A stretch of DNA of 64,000 bases. It comes from Acidobacteria bacterium Ga0077551 (lineage in GTDB: Bacteria > Pseudomonadota > Alphaproteobacteria > Caulobacterales > Hyphomonadaceae). Of the stretch, positions 9,162 through 16,582 are shown piece by piece; position 1 is the first letter of the stretch, and each line of letters opens with the position of its first letter. A model generated the notes under the pieces. That model searched no databases. It had not been told where the DNA came from and worked only from the letters and a program-made list of their open reading frames with translations. The translations under genes were made by a program, and so were the position numbers. The stretch is taken from NCBI GenBank assembly GCA_001464545.1, contig LNFC01000022.1:62001-126000 (forward strand). The letters run 5' to 3'.

Positions 9162-9182
9162 TAAAATCGCCAAAGGTTCACA

Positions 9183-10082
9183 ATGTCGACCGTGCTGCGC
9201 AAAAAGATCGAGGCCCGAGCGGGTATCCCGACCGCAGTGCTGCAGCTCGATGACTTCTGGCAAACCCTGCAAAAACAAGTTTCGACATGGATGACCGACA
9301 CGCTCGGAACAGAGACATCTGCCGTCCTCGAAACGCGCAACGTGGTGCCGGGTACGACTGCAATCGGCCAGCTCGACAAGCTATTGAGCTTTGTATTCAA
9401 TGGGGATTTTTCGCCGGGCCTCTGTGCCGTAGCGGTGGATGAGTTCACGGCCACACTGAACGCGAGCCAACGCCTGCAACAGCCTCTCGCCGAGTTGTCA
9501 GGCGTGTCGGAACTGTTCCGGAAGCTGTTGCTCGAAACCCCCACATCGACCTTGTGGAACACCATCGCGGCAAATCTTGCCGGCCATATGTCCCTAGGCT
9601 CTCAAGCTCCGTTCTCGGACTACTCTTCAGCCCCGGGCGGGTTCACCCAGACGCAGCGTTACCTGATGATCGGCTTCAAAGCGGCGTCTGGCGACCAAGT
9701 TGTCCGCATGTGGATAGTTTTCCATCTCGACTATGTATTGCGCAACGCGCTTGAACTCGAGCTGCTTGCCGCCCGGATGAGCAAGTCCTCGTCAGGGCCG
9801 GGGAGTGAGACCCTGAGAGCGAGTGTTAAGTCTTCCATGATAACGGTCGATGGCGTGCTCAATCGTCTGACGCTGACGATTGGTCAATGCTCGCGGTTGG
9901 AGGTGGGCCAGTTAATCGCCTTGCCAGATGTCGATACGTCGCGGGTTTCGCTGAGAGCGGAGACCGTGAACGGGACCGTCGATATCGGCCTTTGTGAAAT
10001 GGGTGTCTGGAAACAGCAGCGCGCCCTGAAACTTAAAACACCCATTCTCGAACCCTTTACCCGGGAATTGGCAAATCTTTAA
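9183..10082 (+). CDS. fliM: Divergent FliM-like motor switch protein
   Basis: A 299-residue protein, shorter than typical FliM (about 320-350). The C-terminal 75 residues form a SPOA domain (VDGVLNRLTLTIGQCSRLEV, GQLIALPDVD, then VNGTVDIGLCEMGVWKQQRA). The middle section fits the CheC-like FliM core by length and hydrophobic pattern, but similarity is low. The N-terminus (MSTVLRKKIEARAGIPTAVL) has no LSQxEIDALL-type CheY-docking segment. It is divergent from motB and precedes motA. No other FliM candidate exists in the window, while fliG and fliN are present, which supports the call. Confidence 0.65.
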   Translation: MSTVLRKKIEARAGIPTAVLQLDDFWQTLQKQVSTWMTDTLGTETSAVLETRNVVPGTTAIGQLDKLLSFVFNGDFSPGLCAVAVDEFTATLNASQRLQQPLAELSGVSELFRKLLLETPTSTLWNTIAANLAGHMSLGSQAPFSDYSSAPGGFTQTQRYLMIGFKAASGDQVVRMWIVFHLDYVLRNALELELLAARMSKSSSGPGSETLRASVKSSMITVDGVLNRLTLTIGQCSRLEVGQLIALPDVDTSRVSLRAETVNGTVDIGLCEMGVWKQQRALKLKTPILEPFTRELANL

Positions 10083-10124
10083 CGACGACATCCGGGCCAA
10101 GGCGCCGGGAGACGGAGAGAGTAA

Positions 10125-10991
10125 GTGAACGCGGCTATCGGACTGACTATAACCATCGTGATGGTGTTTGGCGGCTACCTCCTGGCGGGCGGCAAGATGG
10201 ACATCATCATGCACTCGCTGCCATTCGAGATGATGATGATCGGCGGTGCTGCTGTCGGGGCTTTCGTTGCATCCAACGATTTCACAACGATCAAGCATAC
10301 CGCAGGTGACATCGTGACGGCGTTCGCGGGCCCGAAGTGGAAGAAGAAGGACTATGCCGATCTTCTCTGCCTGATGCACGAACTCCTCAACGTGCTGAAA
10401 CAGAATCCCGTGGACATCGAGGCTCATATCGAGGCGCCGCAGGAATCGTCCATCTTCACGAAGTATCCGCGGATCCTCAAGGATCACGACGCGATCGAAA
10501 TGATCTGCGACACGATCCGTTCGATGATCATGAACTTCGACAATGTGCACCAGGTTGAGATCCTTCTCGAGAAGCACCTCGAGAGCCTGCAGGAAGACAA
10601 GTTGCATGGATCGCACGCGTTGCAGAGCACGGCTGACGCACTGCCCGCGCTCGGCATCGTGGCCGCCGTGCTCGGGGTGATCAAGACGATGGCGTCGATC
10701 GACAAGCCACCGGAAGTCCTGGGCGGCATGATCGGCGGCGCGCTGGTTGGTACGTTCCTTGGCGTTTTCCTCGCCTATGGCGTCGTTGGCCCGTTCGCAT
10801 CGCGCGTGAAGCACACGCGCATGGAAGAACACATCTTCTACTCGATGATCGGCGAAGTGCTGGTGTCGAACCTGCACAAGAACCCCGTCAACATCTGCGT
10901 GGAAGTTGCCCGCCGGCATGCGCCGTCGCGCGTCCGCCCGTCGTTTGACGAAATCGAACAAGCGATCAGGGAGCTCAAGCAGGCGGCATGA
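10125..10991 (+). CDS. motA: Stator protein MotA
   Basis: A 288-residue, four-helix stator subunit starting at GTG 10125 with GGAGAG upstream. TM1 and TM2 are at the N-terminus (GLTITIVMVFGGYLLAGG and the MMMIGGAAVGAFVAS stretch); a cytoplasmic loop with charged residues follows; TM3 (DALPALGIVAAVLGVIKTM) and TM4 (LVGTFLGVFLAYGVVGPF) carry the conserved prolines. It works with MotB to drive FliG. Its last codons overlap the next gene by ATGA. The protein ends in -AA, see the finding on C-termini. Confidence 0.95.
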   Translation: MNAAIGLTITIVMVFGGYLLAGGKMDIIMHSLPFEMMMIGGAAVGAFVASNDFTTIKHTAGDIVTAFAGPKWKKKDYADLLCLMHELLNVLKQNPVDIEAHIEAPQESSIFTKYPRILKDHDAIEMICDTIRSMIMNFDNVHQVEILLEKHLESLQEDKLHGSHALQSTADALPALGIVAAVLGVIKTMASIDKPPEVLGGMIGGALVGTFLGVFLAYGVVGPFASRVKHTRMEEHIFYSMIGEVLVSNLHKNPVNICVEVARRHAPSRVRPSFDEIEQAIRELKQAA

Positions 10992-12748
10992 AGCGCGTAG
11001 GCTGGATCCTTCTTGGCACACTGCTCCTGGCGCAGCCGGGACAGGCGCTCAAGGACACTCCTGCGGGCCAGGAGCCTGACGCACGCCGTTCTGAATTCTC
11101 CAGCGAGCTCGATGCCTTCGTGCGTCAGGCGGTCGATGAAGGACTGCTGGACCCCGCCGGCAAGGCCAAACCACCCGGCGAGCCCAAATCCATCGTTCCG
11201 AAAGCCGCGGCACCGGAAGCCCCTCCGGTGGTGAAGAGCGTGGCCGTGCCCCCTGCCGCCACTACGCTCGATTGCTCCAAGCCGTACCCGCTCGATTTTA
11301 CCGAATACGCAGAACTGAAGCAGTACAGCGACATTTACGCCTATCGCGAAGAGTCCGGCAATGAAGGGCAGGCGCCGGGGACCCATGCCGGCGCGAGCCT
11401 CGCGAAAGCCTATCTCGCGCTCGACCTTGCAGCCGAAGCGGCGATGACCGTGAAGACTGGACGCGACCCGCAGTCGGTTGCCGTGCAGAATCTCGCAGTC
11501 CTTCTGAAAGGGCAGGGGCCGGCGCCGGCCGCTTACTTCGCCGAACTGGCGGCCTGCTATCCGCAGGCCGGTCTTTGGCACGCGCTCGCACTTCTTTCCG
11601 GGGAGGACGCGGCTGGTGCGGCCCTCCTGACTGAACAGGCTGAGGACTTTGCCGAGCTGCCCCTTCAATTGAGAGACCGGGCCGCCATCATCGCCATTCC
11701 GGCGCTCGACGCGATGAATGAGCGCAAACTGGCCAAGCTTCTCCTGGACACCTTTTCCGAAGAAGAGATCTCGAACTCTTCGCAGCTGCAGTTCAGCGAA
11801 GCCGTTATCGGTCTCGGTGAATCCAGTCCGGAGGCGGAGCAACGCATCGAGGGTTTCCTTATCCAGGCGCACTTTCAGGAGGCTGCCCTCGCGTCTCTGG
11901 TCCGGCACAAAAGACCGATCAATTCGGCCGTTCGCGAGATTCTGCTGGATGAAGTGGTTACCCGGATCGAGCTTGCCCAGAAAGACACCGACGTGCGGGC
12001 GGACTTGCGTTTCGTGCTCGACGAACTGAGCCGCAATTCCATGTATGAGCCCATGATGCGGCTGGCGGACCTTCCCAGCCTGCAATCGGAGGCCGCGCGC
12101 GAAGAGCTCACGCGGCATCTGGCAGGCAGCCTGCAGCGCGACCTCGCCAGCGAAGATCCCCTCCGCAACATCGCGGCCATTGAAGCCCTGATCAAGGACA
12201 AGGGACTGCTTGACGGCGCGCCCGACCGGGCCGCGCTTTACGAAACGGCCACCGTCGTAGCGGTCCGTCTCGGATTCGGTTCGTTGGGCGACACGCTGGC
12301 ATCAAAGGCGAAGGGTGGCGAGGAAGTCGCCATCGAGCGCGCAGTCCTTGCTTATCGGCAGAAAAATTATGAGGAACTGTACGGTCTCGCCGAAACATAT
12401 CCGGCCAATCAGCGCATCAACCGGATTGCAGCGTTGGCAGCGATTGATACGCGAGAACGTCAAAGACTGACGATGTTCGAAAGCCGCCTGAGCCTTGATC
12501 CCGAAACGATCCTTGCTCTGATCGAACAGGATGCCTCAACAAGCCACTGGCTGGTCTCCGAACGCTTCTATCAGGCGGCGCTGAAACTGGACGGCGATGA
12601 TCAGCAATGGCGCGTAGATCGCGTGATGGTCCTGAAGGCCCTCCCTGAGAAGACCTTGGTCCCCGAGCGTCTGGCAATGTCCACCATTTCGGGAAAGCTG
12701 GACAGCTCGCGCGCGTCGCTTGCACAGTTTTCGGGGGAGATGCCCTGA
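10988..12748 (+). CDS. Large exported helical protein in the motA-flgF operon (MotC-like role possible)
   Basis: I do not recognise this 586-residue protein by sequence. It has a signal peptide (MKRVGWILLGTLLLAQPGQA), a Pro/Lys-rich spacer to about residue 95, then a long, mostly helical Ala/Leu/Glu-rich body with repeat-like segments resembling TPR solenoids. It starts inside the motA stop (ATGA) and its stop overlaps the flgF start (TGATG), so it is translated with stator and rod genes. A periplasmic protein in this place could assist the stator, as MotC does in Sinorhizobium; that role is inference. Confidence 0.6.
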   Translation: MKRVGWILLGTLLLAQPGQALKDTPAGQEPDARRSEFSSELDAFVRQAVDEGLLDPAGKAKPPGEPKSIVPKAAAPEAPPVVKSVAVPPAATTLDCSKPYPLDFTEYAELKQYSDIYAYREESGNEGQAPGTHAGASLAKAYLALDLAAEAAMTVKTGRDPQSVAVQNLAVLLKGQGPAPAAYFAELAACYPQAGLWHALALLSGEDAAGAALLTEQAEDFAELPLQLRDRAAIIAIPALDAMNERKLAKLLLDTFSEEEISNSSQLQFSEAVIGLGESSPEAEQRIEGFLIQAHFQEAALASLVRHKRPINSAVREILLDEVVTRIELAQKDTDVRADLRFVLDELSRNSMYEPMMRLADLPSLQSEAAREELTRHLAGSLQRDLASEDPLRNIAAIEALIKDKGLLDGAPDRAALYETATVVAVRLGFGSLGDTLASKAKGGEEVAIERAVLAYRQKNYEELYGLAETYPANQRINRIAALAAIDTRERQRLTMFESRLSLDPETILALIEQDASTSHWLVSERFYQAALKLDGDDQQWRVDRVMVLKALPEKTLVPERLAMSTISGKLDSSRASLAQFSGEMP

Positions 12749-13461
12749 TGTCCAGCGCGATCTATACTTCCCTCGGCCGCCAACAGGGCCTGATGCAAGA
12801 GATGCAGGTTGTTGCCAACAACCTCGCAAACTCGAGCACGACGGGCTACAAGTCGGACCGGGCCATCTTCGCCGAGTTCCTCGTTTCACCTGGTCCTCAG
12901 GAAGACTCGGTGTCGATGGGCGGTCTCGGAGGGCACGCCTTCAAGCTTTCCCAGGGCGACTTCAAGTTCACGGGCGGCCAGTTCGATCTTGCCGTACAGG
13001 GCGAAGGGTTTTTCGTTCTCCAAACGCCGCAGGGGCCGCGCCTTACGCGCGCCGGCAATTTCCAGCTGTCCGCCGAAAGCACGCTGATCGATGCCTTCGG
13101 CAACGGTGTGCTGGGGGCAGGGGGCAATCCGATCACCATTCCCGAGGACGCCAATCAGGTCTCGATCGGGGCCGACGGGTCCATATCCGCCGACGGACAA
13201 TTGATCGACCGGGTGGGTGTGGTGCGGGCCGAAGGGGAGCTCCTGCGCGATTCAAACACCTTCTTTTCGGCTCCGGGCGGATACGCACAGTTTGAAGAAG
13301 CGAACATCATTCAGGGCGCGCTCGAACAATCCAACGTTTCTCCGGTTCTGGAAGTGGCCCGCATGATTGAAGTCCAGCGGGCGTACGAGGCGGGCCAGGC
13401 CATGCTCGACCGCGAAGACGACCGGATCAACCAGCTCATCACATCCCTGCGCGAACGCTGA
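12748..13461 (+). CDS. flgF: Flagellar proximal rod protein FlgF
   Basis: A 237-residue rod protein with the N-terminal motif VVANNLANSSTTGYKSDRA, a central FlgE/F/G-type domain (FDLAVQGEGFFVLQTPQGP, TRAGNFQLS) and a C-terminal helix ALEQSNVSPVLEVARMIEVQ. Its order before flgG and its length, shorter than FlgG, favour FlgF. The start codon overlaps the upstream gene stop. It forms part of the proximal rod with FlgB and FlgC, encoded near 24 kb. Confidence 0.95.
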   Translation: MSSAIYTSLGRQQGLMQEMQVVANNLANSSTTGYKSDRAIFAEFLVSPGPQEDSVSMGGLGGHAFKLSQGDFKFTGGQFDLAVQGEGFFVLQTPQGPRLTRAGNFQLSAESTLIDAFGNGVLGAGGNPITIPEDANQVSIGADGSISADGQLIDRVGVVRAEGELLRDSNTFFSAPGGYAQFEEANIIQGALEQSNVSPVLEVARMIEVQRAYEAGQAMLDREDDRINQLITSLRER

Positions 13462-13488
13462 AGTACGAAATGAAATGAGGAGAAACCC

Positions 13489-14274
13489 ATGAAGTCTCTA
13501 CAGATTGCAGCATCAGGGATGGCCGCCCAGCAAACGCGTGTGGACGTGATCTCGAACAACATCGCCAACATGAGCACGACCGCCTATCGTCCGCGCGTGG
13601 CCGAGTTCTCGGACCTCATGTACCAGCAACACCTCACCCCCGGAACAATCACTTCCCAGACCGGAACGGTCGTACCGGCAGGGATCCAGATCGGTACCGG
13701 CGTGCGGCCTTCGACGGTCTCGATGCAGATCACCCAGGGCGCGCTGCGCCAGACGGATGCCGAGCTAGACCTTGCCATAGACGGATCCGGATTTCTCGAG
13801 CTGACGCTGCCCTCGGGCGAGCCAGCCTATACCCGTGACGGCAAGCTCAGCCGCAGCCCGACGGGCGAAGTCGTGACAATGGACGGCTTTCCGCTCGCCG
13901 ACGGGATCGTCATTCCGGAGGATGCGCAGCGGATTTCCATCAGCCGTGATGGGGAAGTCGTGGCCTACTTCTCAGATGTCCCCGAGGGGCAGCCGATCGG
14001 AACGATCTCGCTCGTGCGTTTCATCAACGAAAAGGGGCTCGAGGCCCTCGGCGACAACATGTACCGGGAGACGCAAGCTTCAGGCGCTGCCAACCGGCTT
14101 GTTCCGGGTACAGATGGAGTGGGAGTCCTGCGGCAAGGTTTCATCGAGGATTCCGGGGTGGATGTCGTCAAGGAAATTTCGGATCTGATCGAAGCACAGC
14201 GCGGGTATGAGCTGAACTCCAAGGTCATCACCGCGTCCGACGAGATGCTGTCTGCCACAACGAGAATGAGGTAG
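13489..14274 (+). CDS. flgG: Flagellar distal rod protein FlgG
   Basis: A 261-residue rod protein of exactly the usual FlgG length. The N-terminus MKSLQIAASGMAAQQTRVDV and ISNNIANMSTTAYRPRVAEF is typical, as is the Tyr-rich DLMYQQ segment that separates FlgG from FlgF. The C-terminus has the ISDLIEAQRGYELNSKVI helix. A GAGGAG ribosome binding site precedes ATG 13489. It forms the distal rod that passes through the P and L rings. Confidence 0.97.
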   Translation: MKSLQIAASGMAAQQTRVDVISNNIANMSTTAYRPRVAEFSDLMYQQHLTPGTITSQTGTVVPAGIQIGTGVRPSTVSMQITQGALRQTDAELDLAIDGSGFLELTLPSGEPAYTRDGKLSRSPTGEVVTMDGFPLADGIVIPEDAQRISISRDGEVVAYFSDVPEGQPIGTISLVRFINEKGLEALGDNMYRETQASGAANRLVPGTDGVGVLRQGFIEDSGVDVVKEISDLIEAQRGYELNSKVITASDEMLSATTRMR

Positions 14275-14278
14275 TCCC

Positions 14279-14686
14279 ATGTTTTCGCTGATCGCAGCCG
14301 GAATGGGAGCGATGGTGGCCCTTACGGACGCCTCCTCGCTGGTGGCCGCCGAAGTCATTCGTGCCGGCGACGGTGTCACGGTCGCAAATGCCGAACTGCA
14401 GGAAGGGGACGGCCCCGAAGTCTATGACCTGTTTGCGGGCCGGGAAGTGCGCCGGACGGTCTATGTTGGCCAACCGATCACTCTGGACAATACCCAGCCG
14501 GCCCGCCTGGTTACGCGCAACCAGGTCGTGACCATAAAATTCATCAAGGGCCCGCTCGAGATTTCGACGTCTGGCCGCGCCATGGGCGACGCCGCCCTGA
14601 ACGAAAGTGTGAATGTGCTCAACCTTCAATCCCGTCAGATGGTTCAGGGCGTTGTTCAAGCTGACGGATGGATTCTCGCACAATGA
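14279..14686 (+). CDS. flgA: P-ring assembly chaperone FlgA (short form)
   Basis: A 135-residue exported protein with a hydrophobic N-terminus and a SAF/ChapFlgA C-terminal domain (REVRRTVYVGQPITLDNTQP, ARLVTRNQVVTIKFIKGPLE, then LNLQSRQMVQGVVQADG). FlgA delivers FlgI to the P ring in the periplasm. It is shorter than enteric FlgA and lacks the N-terminal subdomain, as in many alphaproteobacteria. It sits 4 bases after flgG, and its stop overlaps flgH. Confidence 0.9.
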   Translation: MFSLIAAGMGAMVALTDASSLVAAEVIRAGDGVTVANAELQEGDGPEVYDLFAGREVRRTVYVGQPITLDNTQPARLVTRNQVVTIKFIKGPLEISTSGRAMGDAALNESVNVLNLQSRQMVQGVVQADGWILAQ

Positions 14687-15390
14687 AACATCTCGCAACA
14701 CTCTCCTTCGCCGCTTTCGCCGTAACGGCATGTGCCAGCTCGCCGCATGAAACGGTCGAACTCGCTCCGGCCAAGTTCGACACGTACCAAGGCCCCTGGG
14801 CCTCGGAGACGGCCGGCCCGTCAGCGCCCGAGAATGCCTCGCTCTGGTCCACCTCATCCGATTCGCTGCTCAGCATGCGGCGCGCCAAGGATGTCGGCGA
14901 CCTCCTGACGGTCCTAGTCGAGATGAATGACCAGGCGAGCCTCCAAAGTTCGCTGTCTCGCACGCGCGATTCCAACGAGAACATGGCAGTCGAGTCATTC
15001 CTCGGGCTGCCGGAATGGGCCAATGGTGTCCTTCCCGGCGGGGCGTCCCTGTCGCCCGCCTATGACTACAACCGGGCATCGGGCCTGAATGGCAGCGGTG
15101 CGGTAAACCGGGCCGAGAAGGTTACCTTCACCCTGGCGGCGCGTGTGGTCGGTGTCGAGCCGAACGGCAACCTGATCATCCGCGGCTACCAGCAGACGCA
15201 GGTCAGCAATGAAGTTCGCTATCTGACGGTTTCGGGTGTTATCCGCGCGCAGGACGTAACCCGCACGAACACGGTTTCGTATGAAAAGATCGCCGACGCG
15301 CAACTGGCGTATGTCAGCAGCGGCGAGGCGACGGCAAATACCGAGATGAAGGCCATTCCCAAACTGCTCGACCGCTATAATCCGTTCTAG
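14683..15390 (+). CDS. flgH: Flagellar L-ring lipoprotein FlgH
   Basis: A 235-residue outer-membrane lipoprotein. I start it at ATG 14683 (overlapping the flgA stop as ATGA) because the signal peptide MKHLATLSFAAFAVTAC then ends in a lipobox Cys; the frame also has an ATG at 14668. FlgH features include RRAKDVGDLLTVLVEMND, the FTLAARVVGVEPNGNLIIRG block and the end VSSGEATANTEMKAIPKLLD. It forms the L ring. The order flgF-G-A-H is compact and cotranscribed. Confidence 0.96.
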   Translation: MKHLATLSFAAFAVTACASSPHETVELAPAKFDTYQGPWASETAGPSAPENASLWSTSSDSLLSMRRAKDVGDLLTVLVEMNDQASLQSSLSRTRDSNENMAVESFLGLPEWANGVLPGGASLSPAYDYNRASGLNGSGAVNRAEKVTFTLAARVVGVEPNGNLIIRGYQQTQVSNEVRYLTVSGVIRAQDVTRTNTVSYEKIADAQLAYVSSGEATANTEMKAIPKLLDRYNPF

Positions 15391-15399
15391 GATCATCCC

Positions 15400-15966
15400 A
15401 TGAAGAACATCATCGCAGCCATCATCGTCATCGTCTGCATTGTGGCGGGCGGGGTAGGGGGAAACTTCCTCCGGTCGATGTCGTCCGGGCCGTCTGATCC
15501 TGCAGCCAAGGCTGAAAAGCCTGCCAAGGATGCTCACGGAGAGAAGAAGGATGATGATCCCGCTGCGAAGAAGGACGACCACGGAAAAAAGCCGGACAAG
15601 GATAAGAAGAAGGACTCTCACGGCGGCGAGAGCGCCGACTCCGAAGTCTACTACTTCAAGTTCACCCGGGAATTCGTCGTGCCGATCATCCGCGAAGGCC
15701 GGGTACACAGCCTGGTCATCCTGAACCTGAACCTCGAAGCCGATGGGTCCATCGCCTCGAACCTCCAGAGTATGGAGCCCAAGCTGCGCGACAACATCAT
15801 GACTTCGTTGATCACGCTGAGCAACGACGGCACCACGTTCGAGTCCGTCACGAGCGTCGAAAACTACGAACTCATCCGCAGCACGGTCATGGACAACCTG
15901 CAGTCTGTTGTTGCCTCTGGAATCAGCAACGTCCTGATCGTCGACATGGCGAAACAGGATATCTGA
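15400..15966 (+). CDS. fliL: Stator-associated membrane protein FliL
   Basis: A 188-residue single-pass membrane protein: N-terminal anchor (IIAAIIVIVCIVAGGVGGNF), then an extremely charged Lys/Asp/His-rich linker (residues about 35-80) and a periplasmic FliL domain (VYYFKFTREFVVPIIREGRV). FliL rings surround stators and modulate torque. It is the last + gene before the convergent flgD, 9 bases after flgH. The linker composition is unusual but within the family norm. Confidence 0.92.
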   Translation: MKNIIAAIIVIVCIVAGGVGGNFLRSMSSGPSDPAAKAEKPAKDAHGEKKDDDPAAKKDDHGKKPDKDKKKDSHGGESADSEVYYFKFTREFVVPIIREGRVHSLVILNLNLEADGSIASNLQSMEPKLRDNIMTSLITLSNDGTTFESVTSVENYELIRSTVMDNLQSVVASGISNVLIVDMAKQDI

Positions 15967-16001
15967 CGGGCAGCCAGGTCCAGGCAGGCCCGGCGATTGA
16001 C

Positions 16002-16571
16002 TTACAAGATCGGCCGGGGTGCCACGCTGCCGGTGTACTCGCCGGCGGCGTTATAGGTATCAATGCTGTACTCGTACAGGTCGCCGGTCGGAACCTGGCC
16101 ACCAGACGTGGCGCTCCCATCCCACGAGTAGACGCCGGCGCCGATGCCGAGAGTCTCCGTCCAGACGGGCTGTCCAGCCTCATTCTTTATCGTGAGGACT
16201 CCCCGCGATGTGCCGGCCGGCATCTCCCCACTGAACTGAACGGAGTCGCCTGAGAAAGGCAGCCAGGAAGATTGCAGTGACAGGGCCTGACCGGGCGATT
16301 GCGCGGTCATCGTCCGTGCCAGATCGCTGATCATTGAGGAGATCGATTTGAGGTTTGTGTTAGTGTTCACCTGCTGCTCAAGAGAGGAGAAGGTCGCGAG
16401 CTGTTCGACGAACTGTGTCGAGTCCAGGGGGGACAACGGGTCCTGGTTGCGCACCTGGGCCGTCAGCAGTTTGATGAAGCTGTTGAACTCCTGACCAAAC
16501 GCCGGCTGGCTGGTAGGAGCCGTGGCAACCGAAGACGTGCCGGTATTGGATACGTTCGATACAGTGGTCAT
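16002..16571 (-). CDS. flgD: Hook cap / hook assembly scaffold FlgD
   Basis: A 189-residue protein with the FlgD N-terminal signature (FNSFIKLLTAQVRNQDPLSP, then LDSTQFVEQLATFSSLEQQV) and a C-terminal FlgD Ig-like/tudor portion with GVYSWDGSATSGGQVPTGDL. FlgD caps the growing hook. It lies 11 bases downstream of fliK on the same strand, so hook cap and hook ruler are coexpressed. The N-terminus is Thr/Ser-rich as expected of an export substrate. Confidence 0.95.
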   Translation of the reverse strand: MTTVSNVSNTGTSSVATAPTSQPAFGQEFNSFIKLLTAQVRNQDPLSPLDSTQFVEQLATFSSLEQQVNTNTNLKSISSMISDLARTMTAQSPGQALSLQSSWLPFSGDSVQFSGEMPAGTSRGVLTIKNEAGQPVWTETLGIGAGVYSWDGSATSGGQVPTGDLYEYSIDTYNAAGEYTGSVAPRPIL

Positions 16572-16582
16572 TGGCTGGGCTC

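Noticed and set aside
9912-11021. A 369-codon frame antisense to motA
   Set aside because: motA is intact and conserved; the antisense product has no recognisable features.
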